Origin: Scalesia atractyloides
Taxonomy: Eukaryota > Streptophyta > Magnoliopsida > Asterales > Asteraceae
Direction of reading: 5' to 3'
Assembly (NCBI GenBank): GCA_947069175.1
Contig: CAMTDV010000013.1
Coordinates: forward strand, 57,170,610-57,234,609
Length of the DNA stretch: 64,000 bases
Positions 55,597 through 64,000 of the stretch are shown here, one piece after another. A program made the position numbers and the translations under genes. The notes beneath the pieces were generated by a model. It was given only the letters and a program-made list of their open reading frames with translations. It did no database searches and was not told the DNA's origin. The stretch's first letter is position 1, and each line of letters begins with the position of its first letter.

Positions 55597-56361
55597 TGTA
55601 AGGTCACCTAATTCAAGGACCTCACTCACGAACACAATCACTAGGTGTGTGGAAACCACCTAGCAATCACCACTGTTGGATAATGTATCAAGAACAAGAA
55701 GAATGAGAGAAATCTAAGAATACTCAGAGTAATCTTAGATGTAGAAGATAAATGACGTCACTCACACACAGTAGCCGCTAGACAAATACACAGTAATGAT
55801 TAGGATTTTCTTGCTACACAAACTTTCCACAAAAGAACTACCATCTTGTCACTTACCACTAAGGTATTTATACAAGACATATCCGGACACACATGTCCGG
55901 ATAAACAAAATAAGGCCCAAGGCCCAACACTACAAAAACTCGGACTATATAACAACTTAAGTCTGGACAAGACTAACTTAACAAAAAGTGGGACTTGGGA
56001 ACTACATACCTAAGTCCGGATTACATATCAGTAAACTCGGAATCAACTTAACCTGGTTAGGAAGCAACCCTATCCGGAGACACATAAACTCGGAATCACA
56101 ACTAAATTCGGATTAAGCACAAGACCTAATCCAAATTCCTAAAATCTAAAACAAACAAGTTCGGACAACATATAAATATTCCAAGATTTACATAAAATAC
56201 CTCTGAACTATTGGAAGACTGCACTTATCACTCTAATTGCATTAACACTCATAAACTAAAATGCATAACTTTAAACATGTTAGACAACACACAATTTATA
56301 ATAAATCATCATTTATTGATAAATATAAAAAGTCGATAAACATCAAACATTAATGTCAACA
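55597..56361 (-). repeat. Copia-4 5' LTR (about 765 bp)
   Basis: On +, starts TGTAAGGTCACC beside the PBS. The far end TTAATGTCAACA is proposed from the terminal TG..CA rule, with no second copy to confirm it. Confidence 0.65.
55863..55902 (-). promoter_or_regulatory. Copia-4 U3 hairpin and TATA box
   Basis: Perfect inverted repeat ATCCGGACA-CACA-TGTCCGGAT at 55881-55902, directly upstream on the minus strand of TATAAATACC (55863-55872). The CCGGAC..GTCCGG core resembles the motif I recall from grass Sirevirus LTRs. Confidence 0.7.
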
Positions 56362-57436
56362 CCCGAAAATAAAGATATAAAGTATTTGACGAAAATTATT
56401 GAAGAAAACAAACAAATAAAGAAAAAGTTGAAAATGCACAAAAACATATCAAGTATTTCAAATTCTTTGAGTTTGCAAGCTTAGCCTCTTTCTTGTTAAT
56501 GCGATCCACGTCATTGAAGTTACTTTGAGTTGTAAAATTAGACATACTTGAGTCTCCTTTAATAGTGTAAACGTCAAGCTTGTTTATATTGTCTTCTGGA
56601 ATCTTTTGACATACTTGTTATCCAAATCTTAAAAGCGAAAGTATACCCAATCAAGTAGTTTAAATAACTGGCAAATCCAACATACTCAACATCCTAGACA
56701 AAAAATGCAAGTATAATATTTCATATATATAACATAAAAAAATGTAATCACAATAAGTATATATCTAAGTTAAATACTAAAAATCTATACTTTGATTGTG
56801 TTTTCTTGAATCAGTTACTCTGCATATTTGAAAATAATTTTCTGAATAAGTTGGTCAGCCAAACGATGAAATAGTATTATTGAGACATCCCACTAACGTC
56901 TTCAACTAGAATTTTAATCTAAAATCTGATGAAATTACTTAAAAACCAAACAAAAAAAATATTAAAATGCGTTTACTAAATTATATAACCCTACAAAAAG
57001 CAATTTGGGTTGCCTCTTTAGTGAGACTTTTAAAAAACACACATACATACCCCTTTGCTTAATTATTATTATATTAACTTAAGAGACAATGGTTTGGCTA
57101 AAGACACAATAGTTTGAAGAAGGGTTTTTAGACATATCACACACTTTTAAAAAGTCACAACCCTTCAAACTACTTTTAAATTTAAATATATCATACCCCT
57201 TAAAAAATTCACAACTTTTAAATGTATCATACCCTTTTAAAAAGTCACATATATCACATCCCTTAAAAAATGTCATAGCCCTTCAAACTACTTTTAATAT
57301 ATATACAATACACTTAAATTATACTGCTTCATTTAAACATTAAGTTGATTAGAAAAAAGTTATTGACGGTGGCTTTCTCGCATACGTGTATCTATATATA
57401 ATTGCGTCGATTAGAAATAATGGGGGAATTCTAATA

Positions 57437-57479
<43 letters not shown>

Positions 57480-58562
57480 TTATAGAACACAATGGAAATG
57501 ACTTGGTGTGATGAAGCGGTAGGATTATATTGGCCACCTTTCTAATTTATATTATATTTTCTTTTTCTTTGTACCTATGTAATGTATATTTTGTGTAAAC
57601 ATTGCGTCGATTAGGAAGAATGATTTGGTGTGATGAAGCGGTGGGATGATTTGGAACAATCGCTTCCGTTTAGAGACGAAAGGTACTTTTTAAAATAATT
57701 AAAATAAAGCAACGAAACATATAACACGAACATACATAATTAAAATAGACAATGTGTAATTTGGTGTTCTATTAACTAATTAAAACATTGTTTGCTATTG
57801 CCAAAATACAAAAATCCACCAACTTTGTTGCAAAATCAAAAAGCACTAAAATACCGTTGGTGTTCTACAATCAACCAATATAATTTATAAGGCCATAAAA
57901 CAATATTACATTGTTCCAAGACTACGCTATTTAATGTGACAAACTGAATGGTTCAGAAGTTATTGTGCGGGTCAAAATCAAAACAAAGTATTAAGTAAAA
58001 CGTTGTAGAATGGTGTTTTGGCTAGAGGTTAAGAAAGGTGAAAAGAATGTTTTGAAAAACTTAACAATTGTCGCATCTCATATACTAACACAAGAGTCAT
58101 TCATAGTTAACATCCCGCCGTAACACGCGATTTAAAGTCAACTCGTATAATCATAAACATTAAAAAATTAAATTGTTCAATATATGAAAGAAAAATAGAA
58201 ATACATATGATCCCCTAGTCTAGGTGATCGATAATTTATGCTCATGCATGAATTTGAGGTCTAATTCCACCTTCAATTTGATGAGTTTGGATAAACAAGG
58301 GTTTTGCTCCCTTGTTCTTGTTCCTTGTCGTTACGCACACACACACACACACTTAGTGTGTGATGTGTTTTGTTTTTAATTTTATTTATTCTAGTTCCAT
58401 TTTTCCCCTTTTGGTCCCTCATGTTTGAGGTTTTAATTATAAATGGATATCATCCACTACTTATTACTAACAATACAAATAATCAACTAGGTTAATCATT
58501 CCTAGTTATTTATTCACGCATATATTGTATATATATATACATATATACACTTTATATGGATC
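56362..58562. other. AT-rich gene-free stretch
   Basis: No coding region is supported. It contains imperfect repeats of AAAAGTCAC and CCCTTCAAACTACTTTTAA at 57120-57300, a TA microsatellite (57437-57476), two copies of a GCGTCGATTAG...GGTGTGATGAAGCGG segment (57402-57530 and 57604-57650), and an AC run near 58335-58351. It is probably decayed intergenic DNA. Confidence 0.6.
57437..57476. repeat. (TA)n microsatellite
   Basis: About 18 uninterrupted TA units after ATGCA. Confidence 0.95.
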
Positions 58563-58739
58563 AGTTTTTTTGGGTATTACATTATCCACACCTAACAAAC
58601 TCGGACAACAACCTAGTCCGAATTTTACAGATAAATTCGGACATGGCATACAATACAAATTCGGAATGCTCACTTGGACCTTTGATTTCTTTGACCAGAT
58701 CTGATAAAGCATAGTTACCTGGCAGGAACTGCACTTACA
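58563..58739 (-). repeat. Copia-5 3' LTR, partial
   Basis: Matches the end of 60809-61493. The left limit is uncertain. It contains AACTCGGAC and AATTCGGA motifs. Confidence 0.6.
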
Positions 58740-60808
58740 GACTCCCCCTTAACTGTTTCTTATTAGTTCTGTGTGGCACTGATATCTTCAGTCACCGGGC
58801 ACTACAATTACAGACGCCACTTGACTGATGATATCATGCATGTTTCAACTTTGGTAGAGACTTGTTCTTTCTGGTAGAGCACAACGGTCTTCAACCCTTC
58901 TAATCAAAGAATTGCTAATGATCACTCAAATGATCGCTTTGAGAAACCCGAAGAATCCAACATCAAGCATTGTCGATCATTCCCCTTAAACCACTCCCGA
59001 ATCAAGTTAACACAAACTGACCTACAACCAGATGTAAGATAATCGCTCGATCCTTGATCTTCAATCTTAACCGATAGAAGAACGAAGCGTCAGATTTCCA
59101 ATGCCCAACATCGAACACTTTAAATTTCGCAAAAAAACAAAAAGTTTGGTTTGATAAATTAATAACAAACCCAACTTCGAAAATGTACATCCACCATCTT
59201 GATCAAAGTCTTCAACCGAGTATCTGAAATCATCTCATCTCAAATCTTCAAGATCCAACCTCGTATCTTCACGAATCCACCAATTACCCATGACTTTCGT
59301 CTCCGATCTCCCCCTCAATGTAAGAATCTTATAATTATTTCGAGAATCCGACTAGTCACCGACTTTGAAGTGGGACCAAGATGACTAATCTTCTATACTC
59401 TAACCGGCACATGATAAAGGCTCAATATTCAACTAATCACCAAACGAACTATTAGCTTTATCACGTCAACACTTGATCAAACCTTGAACAAACTCGACGA
59501 AACTCAAACCACACACTAGCTCTAAACTGTATCATGTTTTAAACTTTTGTGCACCAACGAGATTAAACTTCATTTAATCTCATGATTGTAAACACGAACT
59601 TGTTTCACTGTCGCACCACGAGCTTTTAGAAATTTTACAAAGAAACTAGGATATATGAAATTTTACTCCCGCTATTTCTTTGTAAACTTTCAAAGTCCAA
59701 GTCACTTCACCTTCATTTCTCCTTGAATGCCCGATAAGAGTCCCAAATTTTCCTAAACTCTAGTAAGGATCAAATCCGAAAACCTAGAATCTAGTAAACA
59801 ACCACGGTCCACCATTACTGTACCAAAATTTTGAAAAATTTTCTATCACCGTCTTTACTTCTGATATCACTATCCTTCTGAACTACTACTGACTGAAATT
59901 CATCATAAACTCGGAACAATCTAGTAATTTGGAATCATGATTTAGTAACTAGGAATAAGTGTAAATTGGGATAACCAATTGTAAATTCAGAATAAATGGT
60001 AAACACTGAAGACTTTCACAAACCCTGAACATTTCACAAACCCTGAAAGGTTTACAAACCCTGAACACTTCACAAACCCTGAACGAATTACAAACCCTAA
60101 ACATTTCAGAAACACTGAAAGGTTTACAAATCCGAATATTTCACAAACCCTAAAAGGTTTACAAAACCTGAACACTTCACAAACCCTAAATTAAACACTA
60201 TCTTTACAATCTCAGAATCAAACCAAAATCGAATGAATTAAACATATAAACTCGGTATATATTACAGTTAAACTCGGAACCTTAAACTCAGATACTAAAC
60301 TCGGAATGTGATAGTAATACAAACTCGGAATGATAATTCAGAGTAGCCCGGAACAAATTAGTCATGATTACACCATCCTCTTCCGGATTATCTACCAAAA
60401 CGTGACTACACATTAAGGTCATTGAAAATCCGGAAGGAGAAACTCGGAAGGAATTAATTCAGAACTTTTCAACACTTTCATAAACTCGGAAAGGTAATTA
60501 TAGATCAAACCTCAGATCTGCAAAACTTGGAATACAAGAAAACCATTTGTGTTCCGAAAACGCTAAAAGAGCTCCAATTTCTTCAGATCTGAACAAAATC
60601 ACCAAAATTTCTTCAAGTTCTCGCAGAAACTTCATTCGAACAAATCATTTTTGAACAAGAATTCAGAAACACACTTTGAAAACATCAAAATCTCGCTGAA
60701 TCTCATGTCTTCATGATGTTTGGCGGAAACAAACAACAAATCAAGAGCAATGGTGAATCGAAAGGCGGTTAGAGCCTTCTGAATCGGTAACCATGCTCTG
60801 ATACAACC
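58740..60808 (-). other. Copia-5 internal region without coding capacity
   Basis: No gag, protease, integrase or RT motif in any frame that I can see. It contains repeated CTCGGA/TCCGGA motifs from about 59890 to 60540 and a minisatellite at 60008-60190. PPT-like CTCCCCCTTAAC at 58743-58754. Confidence 0.65.
60008..60190. repeat. ACAAACCCTGAACATTTC minisatellite
   Basis: About ten imperfect units of 17-19 bp. Some read AAACCCTAAA, others AAACCCTGAA. Confidence 0.8.
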
Positions 60809-61493
60809 TGAATGTCCCCGCGACCCCCTGGATCGTCGGCAAAAAACATCATTGCGCTTGATTCAAGATGTGAAACATAAACGTAGACAACATAGAAAGA
60901 TGTAGAAGATAAAACCCTTTATTATTGAAACAATCATCCCAAATTTACAAAACTAAAGAGAATGCATCAACTTCCCCAACCTGGTTTAGGTCACACATAC
61001 CTAAGCTAGGACTTTCTCTATCTAACTTTCTCTCACTAGAAATGCTCACCCAGAAATCTCTAGATAATTGCAAAGGTTGCCCGAATCTAACCTATTCAAC
61101 ACATATATATATAGGCTAGACTAGAGCCCAAACCCGAACAAAACATATTGTCCTGGAAACAACAAACTAGGACTCACCAAGGACACTATGTTCTGAGTTT
61201 ACTAAATAAACTTGAAACCAATACATACTCAAACCAACAAACTCGGACTTACAAACTCATCCACACAAACTCGGACTTGAATAATGATTATAACTATTCT
61301 GAATTTACAAGCAGCCTTAGAATGTCACTATTAAACAAACTTGGACAAGGTACCAACCTTGGAACCCACTATTCCGAGTTACCTTGTAATCCGGAATCTT
61401 GTATTCGTCATCTTTGACTTCTTTGACTTGGACCTTTGACTTTGTTGACCAGAACTGATAAAGCACAGTTACCCAGCAGGAACTACACCTACA
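60809..61493 (-). repeat. Copia-5 5' LTR (685 bp)
   Basis: On +, starts TGAATGTCCCCG beside the PBS and ends AACTACACCTACA. It has ACATATATATATAGG near 61100 as a possible minus-strand TATA region and several AACTCGGAC motifs beyond it (61230-61330). Confidence 0.7.
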
Positions 61494-61569
61494 GACTCCC
61501 CCTTAACTGTTGTTATAATTTTTGTCTGACACTGATATCTTAAGTCATCGATACTGTGCTTACATCTAT

Positions 61570-62219
61570 TAGCCTTGCTATGTTCAAATTCGTATACTCT
61601 GACCGATTTAATTTCAAAATCATCACAAAAGTTTCACAATCAAAATATGGTAAAACATCCAATAGTTTCTCAATGTAATCCTCTTCATCTTTATCAATCT
61701 GCATTTTTTTCATCTCAGCTATGAGAAAACAATACCTTAAATCAACTGTTGTTGAGTTTCACCTTTGATCGAAGTGAAAATATCGACCTCTTTTTTAACA
61801 ATGATTTCATGGTCCTCTTCATCTCAGTATTTCCATGATGTTTATTTCGAAGACCTTCCCAAATAGAATAAGAGGTTCTCGTATGTTGCAATAATTCCAA
61901 AATCTCAGCTTTTACTGATTGTTGCAGCAAGTTCATCATTTTCTTCTCTTTTATATATATGTCTCCGTCTGCTTCTTGAATTTGTGCACTCTTATATTTC
62001 TTCCGGATTCAGCTATTGGCGCATGGTAATCTTCTTCCAGAACCATCCAGGCATCAAAATGATAAACTTGCACGTAACTCCAAAATTATTTCCCCACCTC
62101 ATGTAATTTTCCATTATAAGCAGTTTCGGTGGCTTATTCGTAGTACCCATCTCATTGTAGAGATTTAGGTTTTGAATGAGATTTGATGATCTTCCAATAG
62201 CCATGCACGCATTGAACAA
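61570..62219 (-). pseudogene. gag: Copia-6 gag
   Basis: Start at 62219 (MFNACMAIGRSSNLIQNLNL), then NEMGTTNKPPKLLIMENYMR, a frameshift near 62015, MMNLLQQSVKAEILELLQHT (61880-61939), a further shift, and KDEEDYIEKLLDVLPYFDCE near 61660-61710. It is the same gag family as Copia-1 and Copia-2. No zinc knuckle remains. Confidence 0.78.
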
Positions 62220-62787
62220 TTCTTGTTTAATACTTCAACAAATTTTTCACAAAATTATCTTCCAGGCATATGAGTAAACTAAGCGTATAAGCAAGGTGCG
62301 TATGAACAAATTCACATGGATGAGATTAATTGAATGTAGATGACCAAGTAAGCGTATGAGTCACTTTCAACGTGTGAACCTAAACAAACGTGTGACCCTT
62401 ATGCGTATGAGTCAATTGTGGGCAGGTGAAGACTTTCAAACATATGTAGCTGAACGGATGAGACACAACCGTGCATATGAAGACTCAACTGTGCAAAAAT
62501 GTGTGTATGAATGCTCACCATACATGCGAGCACATACGTGTATAATCTCCTTCGAACGTATGAACATGTTTTTGGCAATTTTTTCAATGAATTCACAGAA
62601 TTTTTACATGACCTTTTAGAGGATGGATCAATAGTGATGATAGAATGTGTAGATGAAGACTCAAGAGCTTTTCGCCGTGAAATCAATGAGAAATTAAGAA
62701 AATAGGTCAAAATCCATTTTTGACACAATTTTCAATCCATAAGTGTACTACGAGTAGATATCAGCATTCCAAAGCTCTGATACTACT
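62220..62787 (-). repeat. Copia-6 leader with iterated GCGTATGAG motif
   Basis: On +, GCGTATAAGC, GCGTATGAAC, GCGTATGAGTC (twice), GTGTATGAATG, ACGTATGAAC and similar between 62283 and 62563. The LTR promoter region carries the same core. Confidence 0.65.
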
Positions 62788-63206
62788 TGTAGGATCGTAA
62801 TTCTAGGGCTAGAAATGTATGTAAACACAAAAGGCTAAATTATCCAATATCTAATGGATCATATCAAGTGCGGAATCCAAGATATAATCATGTAATACAC
62901 TTCTTCCAATGAAAAGTTTCATTAAGTTCTGGACAACAGATCTTTACAATCTCTCAAAGTGCACAAACTTCCAAAAGCTCAAGTCATGACACACACGCAT
63001 GAGCATGACCTTTTATAGGTATACTCACACGCATAAGCTCATGCGTGCGGTTGAACAATGTTCATACGGCGTATGTGCTTATACGCGCGTATGAGCGTTC
63101 TTTACATTCAAAGTTTAATTCAAACTACAAAATGCCCTGATTTACTGTCCTATACATTAAATCTAGACTCAACTAAGGCGTAGGCATTACACATTATGTG
63201 TCAACA
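62788..63206 (-). repeat. Copia-6 5' LTR (419 bp)
   Basis: On +, TGTAGGATCG at the PBS side and CATTATGTGTCAACA at the outer end, the same terminus as Copia-1/2/3. TATAAAA lies on the minus strand at 63011-63017. CATACG-G-CGTATG (63063-63075) and the near-palindrome CTTATACGCGCGTATGAG (63078-63095) lie upstream of it. Confidence 0.82.
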
Positions 63207-63352
63207 GAAAAAGATGTTGCTAAACTACACAAGCTAAAGCAAAAAGGCAAACAACCAATAGGTGTTGAAGAACCTCAAACAAAACCTGTTGTTATTACAA
63301 ATGAACAATTTGATCCTATATCGTCTACTCAAGATAAAGAGTTGGTTGGTGC
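63207..63352 (+). pseudogene. coding fragment, unknown family
   Basis: Open in one frame from the Copia-6 LTR edge (EKDVAKLHKLKQKGKQPI), with EEPQTKPVVITNEQFDPISS, to the point where TRIM-like sequence begins at 63353; the first stop is at 63372. It is charged and lysine-rich, not like pol or gag. It may be the other half of the coiled-coil fragment ending at 12397. No start codon or domain is recognised. Confidence 0.4.
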
Positions 63353-63480
63353 TGTGATAACCCACATCGGTTGAGCGGGAATGAAGGCTTCCTTATAAGG
63401 GGCTTGATACCTTCACCATCATGACGCGTTTTAAAACCGTGAGGGGCAGGCGCTGAGGGCGTGCTGGCTGGTAAAACGGA
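63353..63480 (+). mobile_element. TRIM-like LTR fragment
   Basis: TGTGATAACCCACATCGG, then TTCCTTATAAGG and GACGCGTTTTAAAACCGTGAG. From memory this follows a short LTR (TRIM class) that is common in dicots and begins TGTGAGATCCCACATCGG. The right part is lost at the junction with Gypsy-5. Confidence 0.55.
63361..63400 (+). promoter_or_regulatory. USE-like CCCACATCG and TATA pair
   Basis: CCCACATCG (63361-63369) is the core of the plant snRNA upstream sequence element. TTATAAGG lies 24 bp further on (from 63393). This is spacing of the kind used in Pol III-type plant U6 promoters. The match is suggestive only. Confidence 0.4.
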
Positions 63481-63495
63481 ACAAAATCATGGTCC

Positions 63496-64000
63496 GAGCT
63501 TTTCACCATGGGGCGCTCCTGTCCTATTCGTGAAAAAGAAGGATGGATCCTTTCGTATGTGTATCGATTATCGTGAGCTCAACAAACTCACAATCAAAAA
63601 TCGATATCCCCTACCTCGCATTGATGATCTCTTTGATCAGCTACAAGGTACGACCTGCTTTTCAAAGATTATCTGCATTCTGGGTATCATCAACTTCGTG
63701 TACTCGAAGAAATATTCCCAAGACTGCTTTTCGCACTCGATACGGCCATTACGAGTTCACTGTCATGCCTTTTGGTTTGACGAATGCTCCTGCCGTCTTC
63801 ATCGACTTAATGAATAGGGTTTGTAAACCTTATTTAGACAAGTTCATCATTGTTTTCATCGACGACATCCTCATTTATTCTAAGTCTCGTGCCGATCACA
63901 AACAACATCTTCGTCTAATGATGGAACTCCTGAAGAAAGAACAACTTTACGCCAAATTCTCCAAATGTGAATTTTGGCTAAAGGGAAGTTCAATTTTTGG
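63496..64000 (+). pseudogene. pol: Gypsy-5 reverse transcriptase fragment
   Basis: Plus-strand RT of the Gypsy-2/3 family: SPWGAPVLFVKKKDGSFRMC, DYRELNKLTIKNRYPLPRID, a one-base deletion near 63669 inside FSKIDLRSGYH, then MPFGLTNAPAVFIDLMNRV and catalytic F-I-D-D (63855-63866). The element continues past the window end. It begins abruptly within the RT fingers, so its 5' half is missing. Confidence 0.88.

Larger units (their letters stand above)
53893..56361 (-). mobile_element. Copia-4: 5' LTR, leader and gag fragment
   Basis: Minus-strand Copia fragment: LTR 55597-56361, PBS (TGGTATCAGAGC) 55583-55594, leader, gag to the break at 53893. Everything downstream of gag is missing. The junction with the Gypsy-3 LTR truncates both elements. 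Confidence 0.8.
58563..61493 (-). mobile_element. Copia-5: non-coding LTR element
   Basis: Truncated 3' LTR ending at 58739 beside an inverted PPT (AAGGGGGAGT on minus), internal region of about 2.07 kb without coding homology, PBS on minus (TTGTATCAGAGC, 60795-60806), 5' LTR 60809-61493. The LTR ends match in their last 50 bp or so (AAGCAC/TAGTTACC..GGAACT..TACA). A second PPT-like ACTCCCCCTTAAC follows 61493, so this LTR also borders another internal region, as in the Gypsy-2/3 chain. Confidence 0.7.
61494..63206 (-). mobile_element. Copia-6: 5' LTR, leader and gag fragment
   Basis: LTR 62788-63206, PBS-like TAGTATCAGAGC (minus, 62774-62785, one mismatch), leader, gag decaying to about 61570. 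From 61494 to about 61570 the sequence resembles Copia-5 instead, so the left end is a chimeric junction. Confidence 0.75.

Noticed and set aside
57079..57276. Minus-strand frame rich in Phe-Lys-Gly-Tyr-Asp
   Set aside because: Produced by imperfect AAAAGTCAC repeats. No domain.
59987..60175. Minus-strand frame with Gly-Phe-Val-Lys repeats
   Set aside because: Translation of the minisatellite, not a gene.
60008..60190. Telomere-like AAACCCTAAA words
   Set aside because: Units are 17-19 bp with mostly CCCTGAA, inside a retroelement interior. A telomeric array would be strict 7-bp repeats.

Overview
The window is a graveyard of nested plant LTR retrotransposons. I see no intact host gene, rRNA gene or CRISPR array. 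The AT-rich composition, Copia gag proteins with an extra coiled-coil linker, and Tekay/Del-type Ty3/Gypsy polyproteins point to a dicot genome, most likely Asteraceae (daisy family). That placement is inferred from family resemblance, not from a search. Element names below (Copia-1, Gypsy-1 and so on) are local labels.

Layout, left to right: 1-2092 unassigned AT-rich DNA. 2093-9030 Copia-1 (+), Sirevirus-like, with 5' LTR, leader, decayed gag, protease, integrase and reverse transcriptase, cut off inside RT. 9152-11866 a probable solo Gypsy-type LTR (-). 11867-12397 a low-complexity stretch and a coiled-coil coding fragment. 12398-26885 Copia-2 (+), whose 5' LTR is split after 13 bp by the complete Gypsy-1 (12411-23179, +, target duplication CATAA). 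Copia-2 is cut by a Copia-3 LTR (-, 26886-27318). 27410-29379 a shortened Gypsy LTR. 29488-39421 Gypsy-2 (-). Its right LTR also serves as the left LTR of Gypsy-3 (-), giving a chain LTR-pol-LTR-pol-LTR. Gypsy-3 is interrupted by Gypsy-4 (41439-51467, -, target duplication GTGAT) and resumes to 53892. 53893-56361 Copia-4 (-). 56362-58562 unassigned. 58563-61493 Copia-5 (-), with no coding capacity. About 61570-63206 Copia-6 (-). Then come a short coding fragment, a TRIM-like LTR piece and a Gypsy-5 RT fragment (+) that runs off the window.

How the pieces relate: Gypsy-1 (gag plus broken pol) and Gypsy-4 (gag only, with a tandem array in place of pol) are one lineage, and both carry LTRs holding arrays of tRNA-like modules. 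Gypsy-2 and Gypsy-3 are a second lineage that has pol but no gag, with the same leader-to-protease junction in both copies. No element here is autonomous as read. Mobility would have needed proteins from elsewhere.

Strongest candidates for something undescribed: (1) LTRs of about 2.6 kb containing one opposite-strand tRNA-like module plus three (Gypsy-1) or four (Gypsy-4) forward modules repeated every 160-180 bp; (2) short palindromic motifs that differ between Copia lineages but recur within each lineage both next to the LTR TATA box and across the untranslated leader; (3) the gag-only Gypsy-4, whose internal array contains an LTR segment of the Gypsy-1 type.
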